Positions 61,401-64,000 of a stretch of 64,000 nt of DNA are shown one piece after another. Numbering within the stretch: position 1 is the stretch's first letter; every line of letters starts with the position of its first letter. Source of the DNA: Callaeas wilsoni (Eukaryota > Chordata > Aves > Passeriformes > Callaeidae); NCBI GenBank assembly GCA_013398955.1, contig VWPU01004883.1:124001-188000 (forward strand). The letters are read 5' to 3'. Under the pieces are notes generated by a model. That model was not told the origin of the DNA and did not search any database. It saw nothing but the letters and a program-made list of their open reading frames with translations. The translations under genes and the position numbers were made by a program.

Positions 61401-64000
61401 GTAAGGAACAATTCTGCTTTCTCAGAGGCTTTGCAATTTATCTATTTGCTTTAATCAGTCTTAATGTCAAATGTGCTTTGATTGTGCTAAAAGCTTTTCA
61501 GCAAAACGAACTGAAAGTGCAAAGTTGTGGAGAAAGCCACAATCTCTCTGTAATGTAAGTTACAACATTTTTCTTTTGAATTTTATTTATGCTGTTTAAT
61601 AAAACAGGCAGTACTATAGAACACACGTGCCATGAATCCAGCTGTGGTGACAGTATCGTGGCTATGAAATGCGTGGCACATCGATTTGACATATTGATGT
61701 GATTTATGTTTTCAATTTGTTTAAACGGCTCTAATGGCTGCAGCTTTGACAGATCTGCGCTCAGATTCTACTTCTGCTCAAGCCCACATTAAAAACAGAA
61801 CTGATTCCTGGCTTAAGACATTGATTTTTATCTGTTCCGTGTTCCTGTGCCTGCGTTCCACACGTCAGACTCCCAAACATGAGGTTTTTGTGGCATTGAC
61901 TTTACTTCTTTTCAGAAAATTGTAGAAGCAGTTCATTTTCATTGGAAAGCTGATTCTTGGAAAAGTTGCTAAACCTAAATATTTTTGATTTTTAAAGGAA
62001 ATCAACAGGAAACTTGAAAGACTATACATTATGGTCTTAATGGTGTATAAAAGCCCAATGAGATATTCAGAAACCATGAATGTGAACAGAGTCATTACTT
62101 TGTAGAGGCTATTTTAAGTAGAATATCATGTGTCACGGGGGAGGGTTTGAGGCTTCTTTGTATAAAGGTTACCACTGTACATTATTTATATACACAAAGC
62201 AATGATGAGTGTCTGTATCTGTATTAATTATTGAAGTATTTCTTGAGAGCCCAAAACCTCTGAATTTTTCATAAAATGTGGGCTGTGCAGTGCAGTTGGG
62301 AGCTGACCTGGTGGTAGAAACCCTAAACCAGTGATCTTTGTGGCAGATATTATTGCTAAGGCAGTTGTTGCCAGCCCTACCCTTGGCAACTCTATTCTGA
62401 GTACTCTCAATTTTATTAATGTATGGATGCAGAGTTCTTCACTTCCTGGTTTATTCTTCCCTTTTACAAGAGCTCGTTTCATTAGTGAAAATGCAGCCTC
62501 GGGATAGATCAGCCCCATGATATCTCAAATACTCAGATAAAACGTGTGCTCCTTTGACCTCCAAGGACCTAGTTCCACCTTAGCAAAATAAGGTGCTGGT
62601 TTCTGAAGCATTCTGTGACCTTTTGCATGCAGGAGGGTGATAGGGCCACCAGGAGTGACATCTGCAGTGGTAACCCCTGTTCTCTGGGTGGGACCACGCA
62701 AGCAGTGACTCCTGTTCATCAGTTGTTCACCTTGCACACGTGTGGGTGTGAAGAGGCAGGAGCCCCCCACTCACAGAGTGCTGAAATGAGACACCCCCTC
62801 TTCAAAGAGCCTGGGCTGGAGGTAGCTGGCCCCCAGTGCCGCTCCTGCTTGGAGGGGATGGATGCTGCTGGAGAGGATTGCTCTGTACCGTGTGCTTAAA
62901 GATCATCTGAGTGTACTTAATTGTCTCTCAGCTGTAGCATGGCAGCCCGCAGAGCTGCTGAAAGGAGAGGAGTTGTTGGCATTATGGATGGTATTTATTT
63001 AGGGCTGCTCATTGTGCTTGGCAGAGGCTGCCTGGGGGCAGGGGGCCTGTGATGAGTGCAAAACTACCTATGCAGATGGATTTAATTCCTGAGAATGTGT
63101 ACAGCTGTATAAAATACGTGGTGAGTCTCAAATTCTGTCAACATACGTGGTACCAAACAACACATCCAAGCTTGTTTGAAAGTGTGGGTTAATTATTTTC
63201 ATGTATTATTACTCCCAAAAGGCACAATGTAAATACACGTGTACACATATATAACTGTTCCTAGGAAAGCATGTCTAAAGAGCTCTAGATGAGTGATTTT
63301 ACGCTCTCAAAACAGTAATGTCCCAGGCTAATTCTACAGGCTTTTTATTGCTTTGCTGTTTGGGTGCATTTTTGAAGACACTAGGTGAGACCATCACAGC
63401 TGTACAGAGAAATGACATCTGTCTTCCCAGTGCAGCAGGACTTTATAGTTCATAAGTGACATTTCCTTTCAGGATAATGAGCACCTTTTTATTTAGGCCA
63501 GGTGAGATCCACAGTCATTGTATCCAGTTCCTGCAGCCCATCGACACTGTACATATTACTGCAATTATCGGGGGTATTATTTTCTGTTACATTCCACTTG
63601 CTCTTTGGATTGCGCTTTTTTCTGACCAGCGAAGGGGACTGAGGAAAGGAAAGGTCACACTCAAGTCTTCATGAATAGCTGGAGGCTGCTGCATGGCACA
63701 AATACAACCACTCCTACAGCAAATATATATTTATATACCCTTCCTCTGTGGGTTCTTGCACAAAGAGTCACTATTTTGGCATGTATCAGCCTGGGACATA
63801 CAAGCTGGTGTTGCCCTGGGGTCAGGCACTTTTAGGCAGAGGTAAATCTGTGTAGCTGTTTATCTGCTTGGTTAAGAAGAAGGAAAATTGGAGCATGAAA
63901 GGAAGCTTAAAAAAACAAGTGTTGGCAATTCTTACTTGTATTTACATGAGGGAGCTCTCTGTCATGCTCCACGGTGCCTTACCCCAACTCTTTTGCTTGA
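52488..64000 (+). other. MAD1L1: MAD1L1 following intron, 5' part
   Basis: The next MAD1 exon should resume the coiled coil with sequence like AQLSQALEEL. I could not find it in any frame in this stretch, so the intron is at least 11.5 kb and runs off the window. I see no RNA gene, LTR or CR1 fragment. The region holds GC-richer patches (about 54430-54960 and 55490-55700) with several overlapping short open frames that carry no recognisable domain. T-rich tracts occur near 55180-55200 and 56915-56940. A small hydrophobic open frame at 63456-63674 is listed among the rejected items. Confidence 0.75.

Noticed and set aside
63456..63674. 72-codon frame with a hydrophobic stretch and a basic tail resembling a single-pass membrane protein
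   Set aside because: Hydrophobic runs are common in translated T-rich intron. There is no recognisable family, no strong start context and no splice signals tying it to other exons.
1..64000. CRISPR arrays, bacterial operons, tRNA or rRNA genes
   Set aside because: I saw no spaced repeat array, no tRNA cloverleaf signature and no rRNA core motifs. The split coding exons show this is eukaryotic intronic DNA.

Overview
The window is vertebrate nuclear DNA, most likely from a bird. The coding sequence is split by GT-AG introns. Recognisable interspersed repeats are sparse. The one clear retroposon is a 5'-truncated CR1 tail, and there are two solo retroviral LTRs, both typical of sauropsid and especially avian genomes. 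A non-avian reptile cannot be excluded from sequence alone.

The only gene I can support is MAD1L1 (mitotic spindle assembly checkpoint protein MAD1) on the plus strand. Two consecutive coding exons are visible, at 10030-10174 and 52347-52487. Their joined reading frame (48 complete codons, then 47 codons, phase 0 at the junction) matches the central coiled coil of human MAD1, roughly residues 359-453 of 718 by my own count. That places them before the MAD2-interaction motif. The intron between them is 42,172 nt. Positions 1-10029 are the end of the preceding intron and 52488-64000 the start of the next one. About 99.5% of the window is therefore intronic.

Layout: 1-10029 is intron with low-complexity tracts. 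10030-10174 is an exon. 10175-52346 is the large intron. It carries a CCAT-type microsatellite (15071-15130), a 384-bp solo LTR with perfect 6-bp target duplications (22390-22773, minus), a 542-bp solo LTR with perfect 5-bp target duplications (27896-28437, minus), an AT-rich 21-bp minisatellite (30998-31094), a CR1 3' fragment (33220-33357, minus) and a repeat-free AT-rich block with a perfect 16-bp palindrome (about 47690-48330) that resembles a conserved non-coding element. The intron ends in a tandemly duplicated 3' splice-site region (52251-52346). 52347-52487 is a CpG-dense exon. 52488-64000 is intron with no exon I can recognise.

Both LTRs lie antisense to MAD1L1. Each has a TATA box and an AATAAA signal in retroviral order, and tandem repeats in the U3 part. 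No proviral internal coding sequence is left next to either one. I found no new gene system. The most interesting local structure is the duplicated acceptor just upstream of the second exon: using the upstream copy would add 51 nt in frame and bring in a stop codon.
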